Of a stretch of 64,000 bases of DNA, positions 1 through 13,705 are shown one piece after another (positions within the stretch are counted from its first letter, which is position 1; each line of letters starts with the position of its first letter). The notes under the pieces are model-generated. The model was not told the DNA's origin. It ran no database searches and saw only the letters and a list, made by a program, of their open reading frames with translations. The stretch is from Girardinichthys multiradiatus (taxonomy: Eukaryota; Chordata; Actinopteri; Cyprinodontiformes; Goodeidae). Made by a program: the position numbers and the translations under genes. The stretch is taken from assembly GCF_021462225.1 (NCBI RefSeq), contig NC_061800.1, positions 620,001-684,000 of the forward strand, given 5' to 3'.

Positions 1-535
1 CTGGAGAGAGAGAGAGAAGTTACTCCGGGAAGGTCTTTTTAGAAACTGTGTAAAAAGCCTCTTGCTTACTGGGTTCCTGTCAGGTAGACAGCTCACGGAG
101 GTTACAGTGGAGGTTGGGAATCCGGGAATCCAGGGGTCTTAGGGAGCCAAACCAGACAGCCAAAAATGAAAAAGATCCAAGGTCAAACAGTTGGTATGAA
201 ATACAGGTTAGAACACGGTTCCGGATAAGTGGATATGCCCACACCTCACAGGTACTAAAAAGAAGCAGGGAAAAACAGGTACTGGTTAGAACACACAGTA
301 GTGTCAAGCAAGAATTACTTCAGCTAGGGATTTACCACATGGGCAAAACACTCTGGCGTCGAAGGACTGGTGGCTTGGCTCCTACGTACTCCTCCAAGGC
401 ATCTACAATCAGAAGAAGATCAGGGACACCTGTGGAAGGAGTACACCTAGCAGCTCGAGGGAGACTTCTGGTGGACAGGATATTCCCAAGCCCCAACATC
501 TTTACTATGCTAAAACAATCCAACTAAACTACCAA
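1..535 (-). repeat. Decayed LTR of a Ty3/gypsy-like retrotransposon
   Basis: Read on the minus strand, this stretch holds a GGAGGAGTAC block followed by a TTCGACGCCAGAGTGTTTTG block (plus-strand 349-367). The same two blocks, in the same order and spacing, occur at 17530-17590 inside another LTR-like sequence. That LTR in turn shares blocks with the LTR before the gypsy gag at 28982. I infer a related but diverged LTR. The ends are not clear and no protein-coding part is attached. The 137-codon plus-strand reading frame at 114-527 looks accidental. Confidence 0.45.
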
Positions 536-692
536 GCAGAATTCAAGAATACGGAAGACCAATAAGTCAATCAACGTATGTTGACAACCATGGCCAATAA
601 AGTGATGCAACATTACCATTCAATGTTATTTATGTTTTAGAACCAAGGATTATCTTGAAGAGTCTGGAAATGAAGTTAAATTAGTCTTGGAA

Positions 693-3458
693 CTCGTACT
701 CGTCGTCTTCCGCTTTATCCGGGACCGGGTCGCGGGGGCAGCAGACTCAACAGAGACGCCCAGACGTCCCTCTCTCCAGACACCTCCTCCAGTTCCTCCA
801 GGGGGAGCCCAAGGCGTTCCCAGGCCAGCCGAGAGACATAGTCCCTCCAGCGTGTCCTGGGCCGTCCCCTGGGCCTCCTCCCGGTGGGACGTGCCTGGAA
901 CACCTCCCAAGGAAGGCGTCCAGGAGGCATCCGGTATAGATGCCCGAGCCACCTCAACTGGCTCCTCTCGATGAGGAGGAGCGGCGGCTCTACTCCGAGC
1001 CCCTCCCGGATGGCCGAGCTCCTCACCCTATCTCTAAGGGAGTGCCCGGCCACCCTACGGAGGAAGCTCATTTCAGCCACTTGTATCCGGGATCTCGTTC
1101 TTTCGGTCATGACCAAAGTTCATGGCCATAAGTGAGGGTAGGAACGTAGACCGACCAGTAAATTGAGAGCTTTGCTTTTCGGCTCAGCTCTCTCTTCACC
1201 ACAACTGACCGGCACAGTGCCCCCATTACTGTGGCAGTCGCACCGATCCGTCTGTCGATCTCCCGCTCCATTCTTCCCTCACTCGTGAACAAGACCCCGA
1301 GATACTTAAACTCCTCCACTTGAGGCAGGAACTCCCCTCCAACCTGAAGAGGACAAGCCACCCTTGTCCGGTCGAGTACCATGGCCTCGGACTTGGAGGA
1401 GCTGATCCTCATCCCAGCCGCTTCACACTCGGCTGCGAACCGCCACAGCGCATGCTGTAGGTCTTGGCTAGAGGGGGCCAGCAGGACCACGTCATCTGCA
1501 AAAAGAAGAGACGAAATCCACTGGTCCCCAAACCCGACCCCCTCTGGCACTTGGCTGTGTCTAGAAATCCTGTCCATAAAAGTTATGAACAGGACCGGTG
1601 ACAAAGGGCAGCCCTGCCGGAGTCCAAAATGCACTGGGAACAGGTCCGACTTAGTGCCGGCAATGCGGACCAAACTCCTGCTCCACTCGTACAAGGACCG
1701 GATGGCCCCTAGTAAAGGGCCCCCGATTCCATACTCCTGGAGCACCCCCCACAGGGCATCACGAGGGACACAGTCGAATGCCTTCTCCAGGTCCACAAAA
1801 CACATGTGAACCGGTTGGGCAAACTCCCATGAACCCTCGAGCACCCTGTAGAGGGTGTAGAACTGGTCCAGTGTTCCACGGCCGGGACGAAAACCACACT
1901 GCTCCTCCTGAAGCAGAGGTTTGATTATCGGTCGGACTCTCCTCTCCAATACCCTGGCGTAGGCCTTACCAGGGAGGCTGAGGAGTGTGATCCCCCTGTA
2001 GTTGGAACACACCCTCCGGCCACCACCCCAGTCTGCCAGTCCAGAGGCACTGTCCCTGACCGCCACGCAATGTTGAAGAGACGTGTCAACCATGACAGCC
2101 CTACAACATCCAGAGACTTGAGGTACTCAGGGCGGATCTCATCCACCCCCGAAGCCTTGCCACCGCGGAGCTTTTTAACCACCTCGGTGACTTCAGCCTG
2201 GGTGATGAAAGAAGTCCGACCCCGATTCCCCAGCCTCTGTTTCCACCACGGAATGCGTGATGGCAGGATTGAGGAGATCCTCGAAGTACTCCTTCCACCG
2301 CCCGATAATGTCCTCAGTCTAGGTCAGCAGTCTCCCGCCCCCACTATAAACAGTGTTGGCGAAGCACTGCTTCCCCCTCCTGAGGCGACGGAACGGTTTG
2401 CCAAATCGCTTCGAGGCCAACCGGTAGTCCTTCTCCATGGCCTCACACCGAACTCCTCCCAGGCCCGTGTTTTTGCCTCTGCCACAGCCCGGGCCGCAGC
2501 ACGCTTGGCCTCAACGGTACCCGTCAGACGCCTCAGGAGTCCCACAAGCCAACCACACCGATAGACTCCTTCTTCAGCTTAACAGCATCCCTTACTGCCG
2601 GTGTCCACCACCGGGTTCTGGGATTGCCGCCGCGACAGGCACCGCAGACCTTACGGCCACAGCTACGGGCAGCAGCATCGACAATAGATGCGGAGAACAT
2701 GGTCCACTCAGACTCTATGTCTCCAACATTCCCCGGGATCTGGTCGAAGCAGGTGGGAGTTGAATACATCCCTGGCCGAGGGCTCCGCCAGACGTTCCCA
2801 GCAGACCCTCACTATGCGCTTGGACCTGCCAAGTCTGATCGGCTTTCTCCTCCTCCAGCGGATCCAACTCACCACCAGGTGGTGATCAGTGGACAGCTCA
2901 GCCCGTCTCTTCACCCGAGTGTCCAAAACATGCGGCCGAAGATCTGATGATACGACAAACAAAGTCGATCATCGACCTCGCTGCCTAGGGTGTCCTGGTG
3001 CCAAGTCCACTCACCTTATGTTTGAACATGGTGTTCAGTTATGGACAATCCGTGACTAGCACAGAAGTCCAATAACAAAACACCACTCGGATTCAGATCG
3101 GGGAGGCCATTCCTCCCTATCACGCCTCTCCAGGTGTCACTGTCGTTCCCCACGTGGGCGTGAAGTCCCCCAGCAGAATAATGGAGTCCCCGGAGGGGCA
3201 CTATCAGCCAGCACCCCCGACAGGGACCGGCCAAGAAGGTCCGGTACTCTGCACTGCCACTCGGCCCGTAGGCTGAAATGATAGTCAGAGACCTCTCCCC
3301 AACCCGAAGGCGCAGGGATACGACTCTCTCATCCACTGGGGTAAACCCCAACACGAGACGGCTGAGCTGGGGGGCAACAAGCAAACCCACACCAGCCCGT
3401 GGGCCACTCCATAGTAGAACAGAGTCCAACCCCTCTCAAGGAGACGGGTTCCAGAGCC
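693..3458 (-). mobile_element. RTE-type (Rex3/BovB-like) non-LTR retrotransposon, 5'-truncated and decayed
   Basis: A LINE reading right to left. The order is: endonuclease (about 3429-2960 and 2960-2530), linker (2545-1925), reverse transcriptase (2093-1107), and a C-terminal tail with conserved leucine-tryptophan-glycine-histidine and RGRPRTRW motifs (1116-715). It ends in a short ACGAGT-type tandem tail at 693-710. The 5' end stops at about 3458, inside the endonuclease N-terminus. Several frameshifts and stops separate the pieces, so it is dead as a whole. It is the most complete of four RTE copies here (others at 9454-10072, 29780-31680 and 60845-62112) and is a useful reference for them. 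The clade assignment rests on the endonuclease and C-terminal motifs and is from memory. Confidence 0.9.
1107..2093 (-). pseudogene. Reverse transcriptase region of the RTE LINE (open for 328 codons)
   Basis: This is the longest uninterrupted piece of the 693-3458 LINE. Visible RT blocks are a GFRPGRGTLDQ motif near residue 67, the first catalytic aspartate in FVDLEKAFD (D101), the GLRQGCPLSPVLF block near residue 157, and the FADD box at 198-201, which supplies the two other metal-binding aspartates. A EFKYLGVLF thumb-type motif follows. All three catalytic aspartates are therefore still present. The start shown is only where the frame opens. Upstream endonuclease and linker frames are broken, and the C-terminal part continues in another frame from 1116. 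It copied its own RNA into DNA at the target site when active; this copy should now be inert. Confidence 0.85.
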
Positions 3459-5706
<2,248 letters not shown>

Positions 5707-5869
5707 TGTCTATATATATACCACTTCAAACACCTTACAATAAAGAGGAAATGTTTTTTATTACTATCCATCAAGGGTGAAAAATTGTACAAATCTAAGC
5801 AGGAGGTGAAACTACATAGTGCTGAGTGCTTTAAAGTGTATGATGAACCACAAGGTGTTGGTTACTCAC

Positions 5870-6017
5870 TGTAGGAACATCCAAACACCTCCACTCTCAG
5901 GCCCATCCACCCGCTGGGGTTCCAGTCAAGAGGGACAAAGCGCAAGAAACGTGTCTTCACAGGGTGGGACAACTTGTTCTGGACGACAGTCTCTGAATTC
6001 ACATTCCCGTCAAACCT
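5870..6017 (-). CDS. cntnap: CNTNAP-family exon: C-terminal part of the F5/8C (discoidin) domain
   Basis: A 148-base internal exon of a contactin-associated protein-like gene, a neuronal type I membrane cell-adhesion protein of the neurexin superfamily. The acceptor is a pyrimidine-rich tract ending CTGCAG, with AG at 6018-6019. The donor is A|GTGAGT, with GT at 5868-5869. The exon starts in phase 0, matching the end of the exon at 44213-44406, and ends in phase 1. It encodes [11 protein letters not shown], then [14 protein letters not shown], then [10 protein letters not shown]. This is the typical end of a discoidin domain, including the closing cysteine that pairs with the cysteine in the 47912-48022 exon. 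The sequence resembles CNTNAP5 slightly more than others, but the other two exons lean towards CNTNAP3/4, so the paralogue is unresolved. No downstream exon is visible between 1 and 5869. Confidence 0.9.
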
Positions 6018-9000
6018 CTGCAGGAAGAGGGAGGACAGAGTAGGTTTTATACAGAACAAGCCACCAATGGTCTACTTAGATCTGGTGAGGGTAGTAAAAG
6101 TGTCTCCAGAGTGGAGAAATGTATATCTCCTGAGCACATTGAACAGAAGCAGAGTGAAAACCTAAATCCCTCAGCAACCAAGAAAAACATAATATAAGCA
6201 GGGCCAAGGCAAGGCCAATGTCTGTTTCTGTTTCTTGAATAAACTATCTGATGTAAAGTGATAAGAATAATGGTGTGTTGAGAAATGTGAGAATATCCAT
6301 TCTAACAGCACCATGAGAGGTGGTGGAGAAATGACCATTGAGGCAGCCTGAGGCAAACTAAGGGCTCTCATATCATGTTTTTCTCCCCACAGAGCTAAAA
6401 GCAAAGACCAGTACAACGATGATATGTCATTCTTTTTTGCTTTTTTCCATCCCTTGCTGACTTCCAGTCTGCACCAGACAATGCCAGAGGACATAAACAG
6501 TGAAACGGACTCAAAGATGGGGGCTAGAACAGAGAAAAACAACCTCTCCTCTAAAATGACTGATTACCAGCTCCACCATAACCGATTTCTGGGCAGGTGA
6601 CATATCAAATCAATAAGCACGAAAAAGAACCAAGATGATAGATCTTTGACAGATAGGCTTCAGGCTTTTAGAAATGGTTCAACACATTCAGACAGGAAAA
6701 ATCATTCAGCTTGCTTTTGGCAACAAGAGAACACAACGGGAAAGACCATGGAATGACCATTGGATGCTTGCAGAGAGCTGTGGAACAGAGGCATCATTAA
6801 ATGCACCAGGACCCAGCTTCTTGCTGGATAATCAAAGCAGCGGCAGAGTGCTGTAGCTGATTTATGCCACTGCTTTCACCATTTTGAGCCATGGCCTGAG
6901 TGCAGCCTGGTGGCAGTGTCTTAAAACAGGAAGAGCTGAGCTTATTACAACACCCACTAAAATTTACATCAGCACAGGAGGGATTAACTAATGGCAAATG
7001 GTCTTTCTTATGTGGTTAATGTGTGTGCATTACCTCAGCTCCGCTGTGGAATGCCTCTGAAGGAAATTAACCAGGCTAAAGAGAATGTCATTAAGATGTA
7101 CAGTATGAAGGATGGAAACAATTGGATCAATGTTTTGATGAAAACAGCCTACTGTGGATGTTAAACTGAGCTGCAGTTATAACACTAATTTAATTTAACT
7201 GCTGTTAGGTACTTAAAAGCTTGTATTATAGCACTGAAAATTAGAAATCAAATCCCAAGAATTTTCAAATCAACTATTCATCCACAAGGATAAGTAAAAT
7301 GGGAAGTTGAAGGAAAATAGGCATTCTGAGCAATAATTTATGAGTAAGAAATTGTGAAGCAGGAGGAGGATGAGGCTGATTTTCTCTTTGAGGACCCACT
7401 GCTGGGCCAACACGCCTGAATGACTTCTCAGCATTCAGCCAAATTCTACAGAATGCTGCAGATGACCTAATTATTTGATTCAGTTGTGTTGAAGGACACT
7501 CGCCCTCAAGAACTGGAGTTTAAAACCTCTGGACCATTGGATGTGCTATGACCCTACAGCACTGAGGATGCAGGAAATACACCGTAAGCTCTGCATGTTT
7601 CCTATGAATTCTTGCTCCATCCCAGCTGATGACATCAGCTTTTCTTACTTGACCTACTCAAAGTTACCGTCTACAGTTCTCTATATTGTGCAGATCTAGT
7701 GGGCAATTTATCAGCTCCTAGGGTTGTTAAAGAGTTGTGGACAAATAAATACTAACAAATATAAATTGTAGAACTTTATAGTGTTATATAAATTGCATGC
7801 ATCCATGCCATAACATTTAGCTAAACATGCCTGATCACAGCTGCAGAGAATACTCTACACAGATCAACCAAACTGGACTTTGTCTTAGTTCACTGGTCTT
7901 AAAATTACAGTGTATGAAAAAGTATAACATTAAAACCTAATTTAAATTAATATTCAATCCCTCTGCTGAACAAATTCTGTTTTAATTCCACCACAATGAA
8001 TTAGTTATACTCTTTTTGCAAAGCAGATCTTTCTACACAGAAGAGCAGTCTAATTTACTACCATGAAAATCACACAGATTAGGTATTCTTCAGAGGGAGA
8101 AAAAGAAGAACAATGTTTAGTACTCTATTATTGAAGAAACGTTTTCTCATAATGCAAGAACAGGAAAAACTGCATAAAATCCCATTTTCCAAAACATGTA
8201 ATCATGATGAAATCAGGTTAAAATAATAATAAACACTAGGTTGTGTTTTCCTGGATGGGTAAAATGCCTGAAAATAATGCTGCGATTTTTAGCTTCATAG
8301 TGGCAGTTGTGATTACTGACATCTCCAATATTAAAAGTCAGTAATGTTCCTTTAAAAACCACATAAATTTGAGCACATTTATTCAGTCAAGGAAAAAGAC
8401 TCTATTTAACAATTATTGAAAACTAACAATCCCCATAAACAAATGCACTAAAGCAAACATTTTTTTTTAGTTGATCAGAATTTGTAGGAACCTCTAATTA
8501 GCAAACTATAACTTTCTGTTTAAATGGAGTATTAATATGATATGACACAGAGGCCCAATTATTTTAGACAATTATCACTAGGCTGGAGGAAAACAAAAAA
8601 ACATCTAGATGATGACCTGTTAGGCATGTTAAGATCCCAAGTTTATACGTGTAAAATTTGCTATATGCTGTTTCAGGTCACTAATTAAAACACATTATAT
8701 AGATTAAATACGCAGACTGATCGAAATCAATATTCATTCATTAAAATTTTTGTCCTGAGACCTAAATCCTGCAGTTAAACATGGCGGTCAGGTGAACAGA
8801 AGATACTCTAGAGGATCTCAAGAGAACCTCTTGGAATGGCCCTCTCTAGGTATTCGCAAACCTTGTAAAATATCAAAGGACAATACTAAATACCATCTTG
8901 TTGATAAAAGCAGGTTGTACAAAGTATTGACACCTGAGGTACCAGTGAGAGTGACAATGGTAAATTCTGTTATTGGTCTAAACATGGTATATTTTCCCCT

Positions 9001-9453
9001 GTGATGGCCAAACCCATGGACAGACTATATTTAAGTCGGTAACTCCCTTATGCATTATTGTTCATTTAAACACAACACCATTTTAGTTTGCAATAAAATG
9101 TTTATTGGTCAGTTTAAATACATTTGTTCTATTTGTAAGCGCGCACATTTAGTTTTTACTTATTTACTTATGTATGAACCATGGGTTATGAACCCATTTA
9201 ACTAAACATGCCTGATCAGATGCTAGTCAGGGCTGAGCACACTTAAACACAATGGACTGATTGGACTGCACCACCAGTTCCTGCTGGAGGGGGGGCTTGG
9301 AGTTTTTTGGTGAAACAAGCTTTTCCATGTAAGTGAAAATTTGCATTTAAAGTTTAAGACTTTTGTTTTCTATTTTTTGGTGTTTAGTTTATTGACAAAC
9401 TTAGCTGTACTGTGGTGTAGTTAGTGATTGTATTCTCTTTATATATATATATA
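6018..9453. other. Intronic stretch without a recognised gene
   Basis: AT-rich intron sequence. I see no convincing protein-coding similarity, terminal repeats or RNA gene. The small reading frame at 8792-9004 (70 codons) resembles nothing I know. Confidence 0.6.
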
Positions 9454-10072
9454 CTCCTCCACTTGAGGCAGGAACTCCCCTCCAACCCGAAGAGGACGAG
9501 CCACCCTTTTTCGGTCGAGAACCATGGCCTCGGAATTGGAGGAGCTGATCCTCACCCAGCCGCTTCACACTTGGCTGCGAAATGCCCCAGCGCACGCTGT
9601 AGGTCTTGGCTAGAGGGCGCCAGCAGGACCATGTCATCTAAAAAATCCACTGGTTCCCAAACCAGACCCTCCGGCCATTGGCTGCGCCTAGAAATCCTGT
9701 CCATGAAAGTTACGAATAGGACCGGTGACAGAGGGCAGCCCTGCCGGAGTCCAACATGCACCGGGAACAGGTCCGGCAGGCCAGCAATGCTAACCAAACT
9801 CCTGCTTTGCTTGTACAGAGACCGGAGGGCCCCTAGTAAAGGGCCACCAATTCCATACTCCTGGAGCACACCCCCACAGGGCATCATGAGGGACACAGTC
9901 AAATGCTTTCTCCAGGTCCACAAAACACATGTGGACCGGTTGGGCAAACTCCCATGAACCCTCGAGTACCCTGTAGAGGGTATAGAGCTGGTCCAGTGTT
10001 CCACGGCCGGGACGAAAACCACACTGCTCCTCCTGAAGCTGAGGTTCGACTATCGGCCGGACTCTCCTCTTT
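9454..10072 (-). mobile_element. RTE LINE fragment: internal reverse-transcriptase piece only
   Basis: Matches the internal part of the 693-3458 copy (about its 1311-1950), covering the GFRPGRGTLDQ to SKSEAMV region in broken frames. It lacks both the endonuclease side and the C-terminal and 3' tail. The 3'-side edge (9454) abuts a short TA dinucleotide run at 9438-9453. A LINE copy without its own 3' end implies later deletion or rearrangement. Confidence 0.88.
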
Positions 10073-10102
10073 TCATCATTTTATTTAAGAATATTTTGTG
10101 TA

Positions 10103-10250
10103 TGACTCGGCGCTAATGGTGTAGGGGTTAGGCGCGCGACCAGGAGGCTGTGGGCTGTGGTCCTCGATGTGGCTGTCCTGGGTTCGAGTCCCAGACCCGG
10201 CGACCTTTGCCGAAAGTCTTGTGAATTGAACTGAACTGAATTGAACTGAG
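10103..10250 (+). repeat. tRNA-derived SINE with Pol III box A and box B
   Basis: The head has a box A-like TGGTGTAGGGGTTAGG at 10117-10132 and an exact box B, GGTTCGAGTCC, at 10181-10191. An arm resembling the tRNA 3' half follows (CCCAGACCCGGCGACC). It ends in GAATTGAACTGAACTGAATT, a repeat like the tail of L2 elements in this window. This suggests the SINE borrows an L2-type 3' end for mobilisation. It is not a functional tRNA gene: the cloverleaf does not close cleanly, and the tail is LINE-like. Confidence 0.7.
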
Positions 10251-10487
10251 ACTATCACAGAGCAGGTGCATTTATACGGAGACTTGATTACACACAGGTG
10301 TATTCTATTTATCATCATCAGTCATTTGGGACAACATTGGATCATTCAGAGATCCTCACTGACCTTCTGGAGTGAGTTTGCTGCACTGAAAGTAAAGGGG
10401 CCGAATAATTTTGCACGCGCCACTTTTGAGTTTTTTATTTGGTAAAAAGGTTTGACACATTCAATAAATTTTATTCCACTTCACGAT

Positions 10488-10579
10488 CAGGTACTGTCTC
10501 GAAGTAAGAAAGGTTATTGTGACCAGTCCAGACCAGGTACTATCTTGAAGTAAGAGAGGTTATTGTGACCAGTCCAGAC
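10488..10579. repeat. 46-bp tandem duplication
   Basis: CAGGTACTGTCTCGAAGTAA begins at 10488 and a close copy begins at 10534. Both run through GGTTATTGTGACCAGTCCAG. The unit is 46 bases with a few substitutions. It lies at the downstream end of the gypsy RNase H remnant, whose last codons are duplicated. Confidence 0.9.
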
Positions 10580-10835
10580 TACAATGGGGTGAGTTATGCC
10601 CTTCAGCCAATGTTGCCATTCTTCCAGGGTCAGTTTAATGGCCAGGAGTTCTAACCCTCCAACGTAGCTCCTTTTAGGAGGAGAGAATGTTTAGAGAAAA
10701 ACACACAGGGATGGAGCTTACTCTCTGATGAGGATCTTTGTGAAAGCACAACTCCAACCCCTGTGTCAGTAGCATGCACCTCTGGGACAAACTGATCTTT
10801 AGAATCTGGGTGGATGAAAATGAGGGCTGAAAAAA
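10540..10835 (-). pseudogene. Ty3/gypsy RNase H fragment
   Basis: Minus-strand translation gives the RNase H signature of a gypsy pol. First comes [20 protein letters not shown], where families normally have VDAS or [15 protein letters not shown] block follows. After one frameshift come [18 protein letters not shown] and then VVWTGHNNL, where WTDHKNL is usual. Two conserved aspartates are thus replaced (by H and by G), and the frame is broken. This would be an isolated pol scrap of an old element, with no LTR or integrase beside it. Each open piece is under 60 codons. Confidence 0.75.
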
Positions 10836-11644
10836 TCTTTAGTTATAACAGCCGATTCAGCTTCATTAAGTGGTTAAAGCCCTGATCTTAAACCTATAGA
10901 AAATCTGCACTGACATTGAAAGTAAATAAGTAAGTATTTATGTTGCACCTTTTACAGAGGAGAGTATAAACATTTAAAGAACCACAAATTCATACACGAC
11001 TAAAATGACAAATAGCAAAATGAATGAAACTAATTATTAGAAACTAAACGCCTGGTTGAATAGGAATGTCTTCCGCTGTGTTATAAATGAGTCCAGACTC
11101 TGAAGACAACAAAAACCTGGTCCTTGGGAGTATCAGTAGATTTTGGTTTGAGGACCTGAGGGCTCAGGTTGAAGTATGTGGCCTTAACTATTCAGGAGGA
11201 GCTTGACCATGCAGGGCCCTGACAGTTAAAGAGGAACAAAACCCCAAATAAACTTTTTTAGCAGATAAACTGTATAAACCTGGCCTTAAGTGTGCTATCT
11301 TTATGTTACTGTGTTATTGTTTTAAATTTCATGTAAACTTGTTTAATTCTGCAATTATTGTCCTAAAACCCTCTTAGTGCTGACCTCTTTGGGTTGAACG
11401 GTGGTTACTGCAGTTGGATTTTTCTATTGGTTTGATAGGTACAGCTTGGTTCATGCTTATGTCACAGCCCCCGTGTTTGGGTATAAAATCATCTCAATCC
11501 AACATGCCCCCATAGCGATTCAGGAGTTGGAATTGGTTCTCCACTGCCTAGGTAGCGCCGACTTCAGGCATTGCTGAGTCAGAGCCTTGAGCCAGTGGCT
11601 TGAACTGATAAGGCTCAGGCCTGCTGGGCTCCAGAAAGCCTCTC
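10836..11644. other. Intronic stretch without a recognised gene
   Basis: Moderately AT-rich sequence between the gypsy scrap and the Tc1 element. The part at 11050-11240 has the look of an old dispersed repeat, but I cannot assign it. No coding similarity is visible. Confidence 0.45.
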
Positions 11645-11646
11645 TA

Positions 11647-13251
11647 CAGGTCCTTATCAAAATATTAGCATATTGTGATAAAGTTAATTATTTTCCATAA
11701 TGTCATGATGACAATTTAACATTCATATATTTTAGATTCTTTGCACACTAACTGAAATATTTCAGGTCTTTTATTGTCTTAATACGGATGATTTTGGCAT
11801 ACAGCTCATGAAAACCCAAAATTCCTTTCTCACAAAATTAGCATATCATTAAAAGGGTCTCTAAACGAGCTATGAACCTAATCATCTGAATCAACGAGTT
11901 AACTCTAAACACCTGCAAAAGATTCCTGAGGCCTTTAAAACTCCCAGCCTGGTTCATCACTCAAAACCCCAATCATGGGTAAGACTGCCGACCTGACTGC
12001 TGTCCAGAAGGCCACTATTGACACCCTCAAGCAAGAGGGTAAGACACAGAAAAACATTTCTGAACGAATAGGCTGTTCCCAGAGTGCTGTATCAAGGCAC
12101 CTCAGTGGGAAGTCTGTGGGAAGGAAAAAGTGTGGCAGAAAACGCTGCACAACGAGAAGAGGTGACCGGACCCTGAGGAAGATTGTGGAGAAGGGCCGAT
12201 TCCAGACCTTGGGGGACCTGCGGAAGCAGTGGACTGAGTCTGGAGTGGAAACATCCAGAGCCACCGTGCACAGGCGTGTGCAGGAAATGGGCTACAGGTG
12301 CCGCATTCCCCAGGTCAAGCCACTTTTGAACCAGAAACAGCGGCAGAAGCGCCTGATCTGGGCTACAGAGAAGCAGCACCGGACTGTTGCTCAGTGGTCC
12401 AAAGTACTTCTTTCGGATGAAAGCAAATTCTGCATGTCATTCGGAAATCAAGGTGCCAGAGTCTGGAGGAAGACTGGGGAGAAGGAAAAGCCAAAATGCC
12501 AGAAGTCCAGTGTCAAGTACCCACAGTCAGTGATGGTCTGGGGTGCCGTGTCAGCTGCTGGTGTTGGTCCACTGTGTTTTATCAAGGGCAGGGTCAATGC
12601 AGCTAGCTATCAGGAGATTTTGGAGCACTTCATGCTTCCATCTGCTGAAAAGCTTTATGGAGATGAAGATTTCATTTTTCAGCACGACCTGGCACCTGCT
12701 CACAGTGCCAAAACCACTGGTAAATGGTTTACTGACCATGGTATCACTGTGCTCAATTGGCCTGCCAACTCTCCTGACCTGAACCCCATAGAGAATCTGT
12801 GGGATATTGTGAAGAGAACGTTGAGACTCAAGACCCAACACTCTGGATGAGCTAAAGGCCGCTATCGAAGCATCCTGGGCCTCCACATCAGACCTCAGCA
12901 GTGCCACAGGCTGATTGCCTCCATGCCAAGCGCCGCATGGAAGCAGTCAGTTCTGCAAAGGATCCCCACCAAGTATTGAGTGCCATAACGGTACTGATTA
13001 TTGAAGGTTGACGTTTGTTGTATTAAAAACACTTTTCTTTCTTGGGTCAGATGAAATATGCTAATTTTGGAGATAGGAATTTTGGGTTTTCATGAGCTGT
13101 ATGCAAAATCATCCGTATTAGACAATAAAAGACCTGAATATTTCAGTTAGTGTGCAATGAATCTAAAATATATGAATGTTAAATTTTCATCATTACATTA
13201 TGGAAAATAATGAACTTTATCACAATATGCTAATATTTTGAGAAGGACCTG
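11647..13251 (+). mobile_element. Tc1/mariner transposon, copy 1 (full length, broken transposase)
   Basis: Bounded by TA target duplications at 11645-11646 and 13252-13253. The terminal inverted repeats are about 200 bases long, starting CAGGTCCTTATCAAAATATT and ending with its near complement at 13232-13251. They share internal blocks such as TTTTGGCATACAGCTCATGA. The length of 1605 bases is nearly the same as the sister copy at 36101-37706, and the two differ at few positions, so both are fairly young insertions of one family. The transposase gene sits between the repeats on the plus strand. Confidence 0.97.
11975..12850 (+). pseudogene. Tc1 transposase, frameshifted near the C-terminus
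   Basis: Cut-and-paste transposase of the Tc1 (DD34E) family. The start ATG follows TCAAAACCCCAATC and matches the start of the intact copy at 36429. An N-terminal paired-like helix-turn-helix region (about residues 1-110) contains CSQSAVSRHLSGKSVG and a basic GRKKCGRKR segment. The catalytic domain has SDESKF, QHDLAPAHSAK and SPDLNPIENLW. Compared with the sister copy, two bases are missing near 12823 (TTGAGACT against TTGAGAGACT). This shifts the frame after the catalytic glutamate and replaces roughly the last 50 residues. Further small indels follow at 12880-12970. All three acidic residues remain, but the C-terminal part is lost. Confidence 0.93.
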
Positions 13252-13314
13252 TAGACGATTTGGTGATGAGAGGGTGAAAAATCCTCAACTTCAAAAGATC
13301 TATCTGTGGCAAAA

Positions 13315-13345
13315 CTACCAGCGTCGATATGCACACTCTTAATGT
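13315..13345. repeat. 31-bp target-site duplication (left copy)
   Basis: CTACCAGCGTCGATATGCAC through AATGT repeats at 13706-13736 with one change (GATATG against GACATG). The two copies flank the SINE-like repeat at 13346-13705 exactly. Confidence 0.92.
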
Positions 13346-13705
13346 CAGTCAGTCATTTTCTACTGCTTATTCCATAGTGGGTCGCGGGGGAGCTGGTGCC
13401 TATCTCCAGCAGTCTATGGGCGAGAGACAAGGTACACCCTGGACAGGTCGCCAGTCCATCGCAGGGCAACACACAAACAACCATGCACACACTCATTCAT
13501 CTAAGGGCAATTTAGAGAGACCAGTTAACCTAACAGGCATGTCTTTGGACTGTGGGAGGAAGCCAGAGTACCCAGTGAGAACCCACACATGCATGGGGAG
13601 AACATGCAAACTCCATGCAGAAAGACCCCCGGATGGGAATTGAACCCAGGACCTTCTTGCTGCAAGGCAACAGTGATACCAACTGCACCACCATGCAGCC
13701 CAAAT
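13346..13705 (-). repeat. SINE-like dispersed repeat with tRNA-like head, copy 1
   Basis: On the minus strand it begins GGGCTGCATGGTGGTGCAGT, with a box A-like TGGTGCAGTTGG. Then comes a box B-like GGTTCAATTCC, a long body including CTCCCACAGTCCAAAGACAT and CGACCTGTCCAGGGTGTACC, and a TCAGTCAGTCAG-type end. A second copy lies at 50250-50607 in the same orientation. Sequences of this kind are very common in teleosts and have been linked to the tail of RTE-type (Expander-like) LINEs or to tRNA SINEs; I cannot decide which. The perfect fit between 31-bp duplications shows insertion by target-primed reverse transcription. Confidence 0.8.

Noticed and set aside
114..527. 137-codon plus-strand frame near the window start
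   Set aside because: Lies antisense in an LTR-like remnant; no recognisable domain.
8792..9004. 70-codon frame as a possible host exon
   Set aside because: No splice-site pair, no known domain, and not in the strand or phase of the CNTNAP exons.
10103..10205. A genuine tRNA gene
   Set aside because: Box A and B are present, but the sequence cannot form a clean cloverleaf and continues into a LINE-like tail; a SINE fits better.
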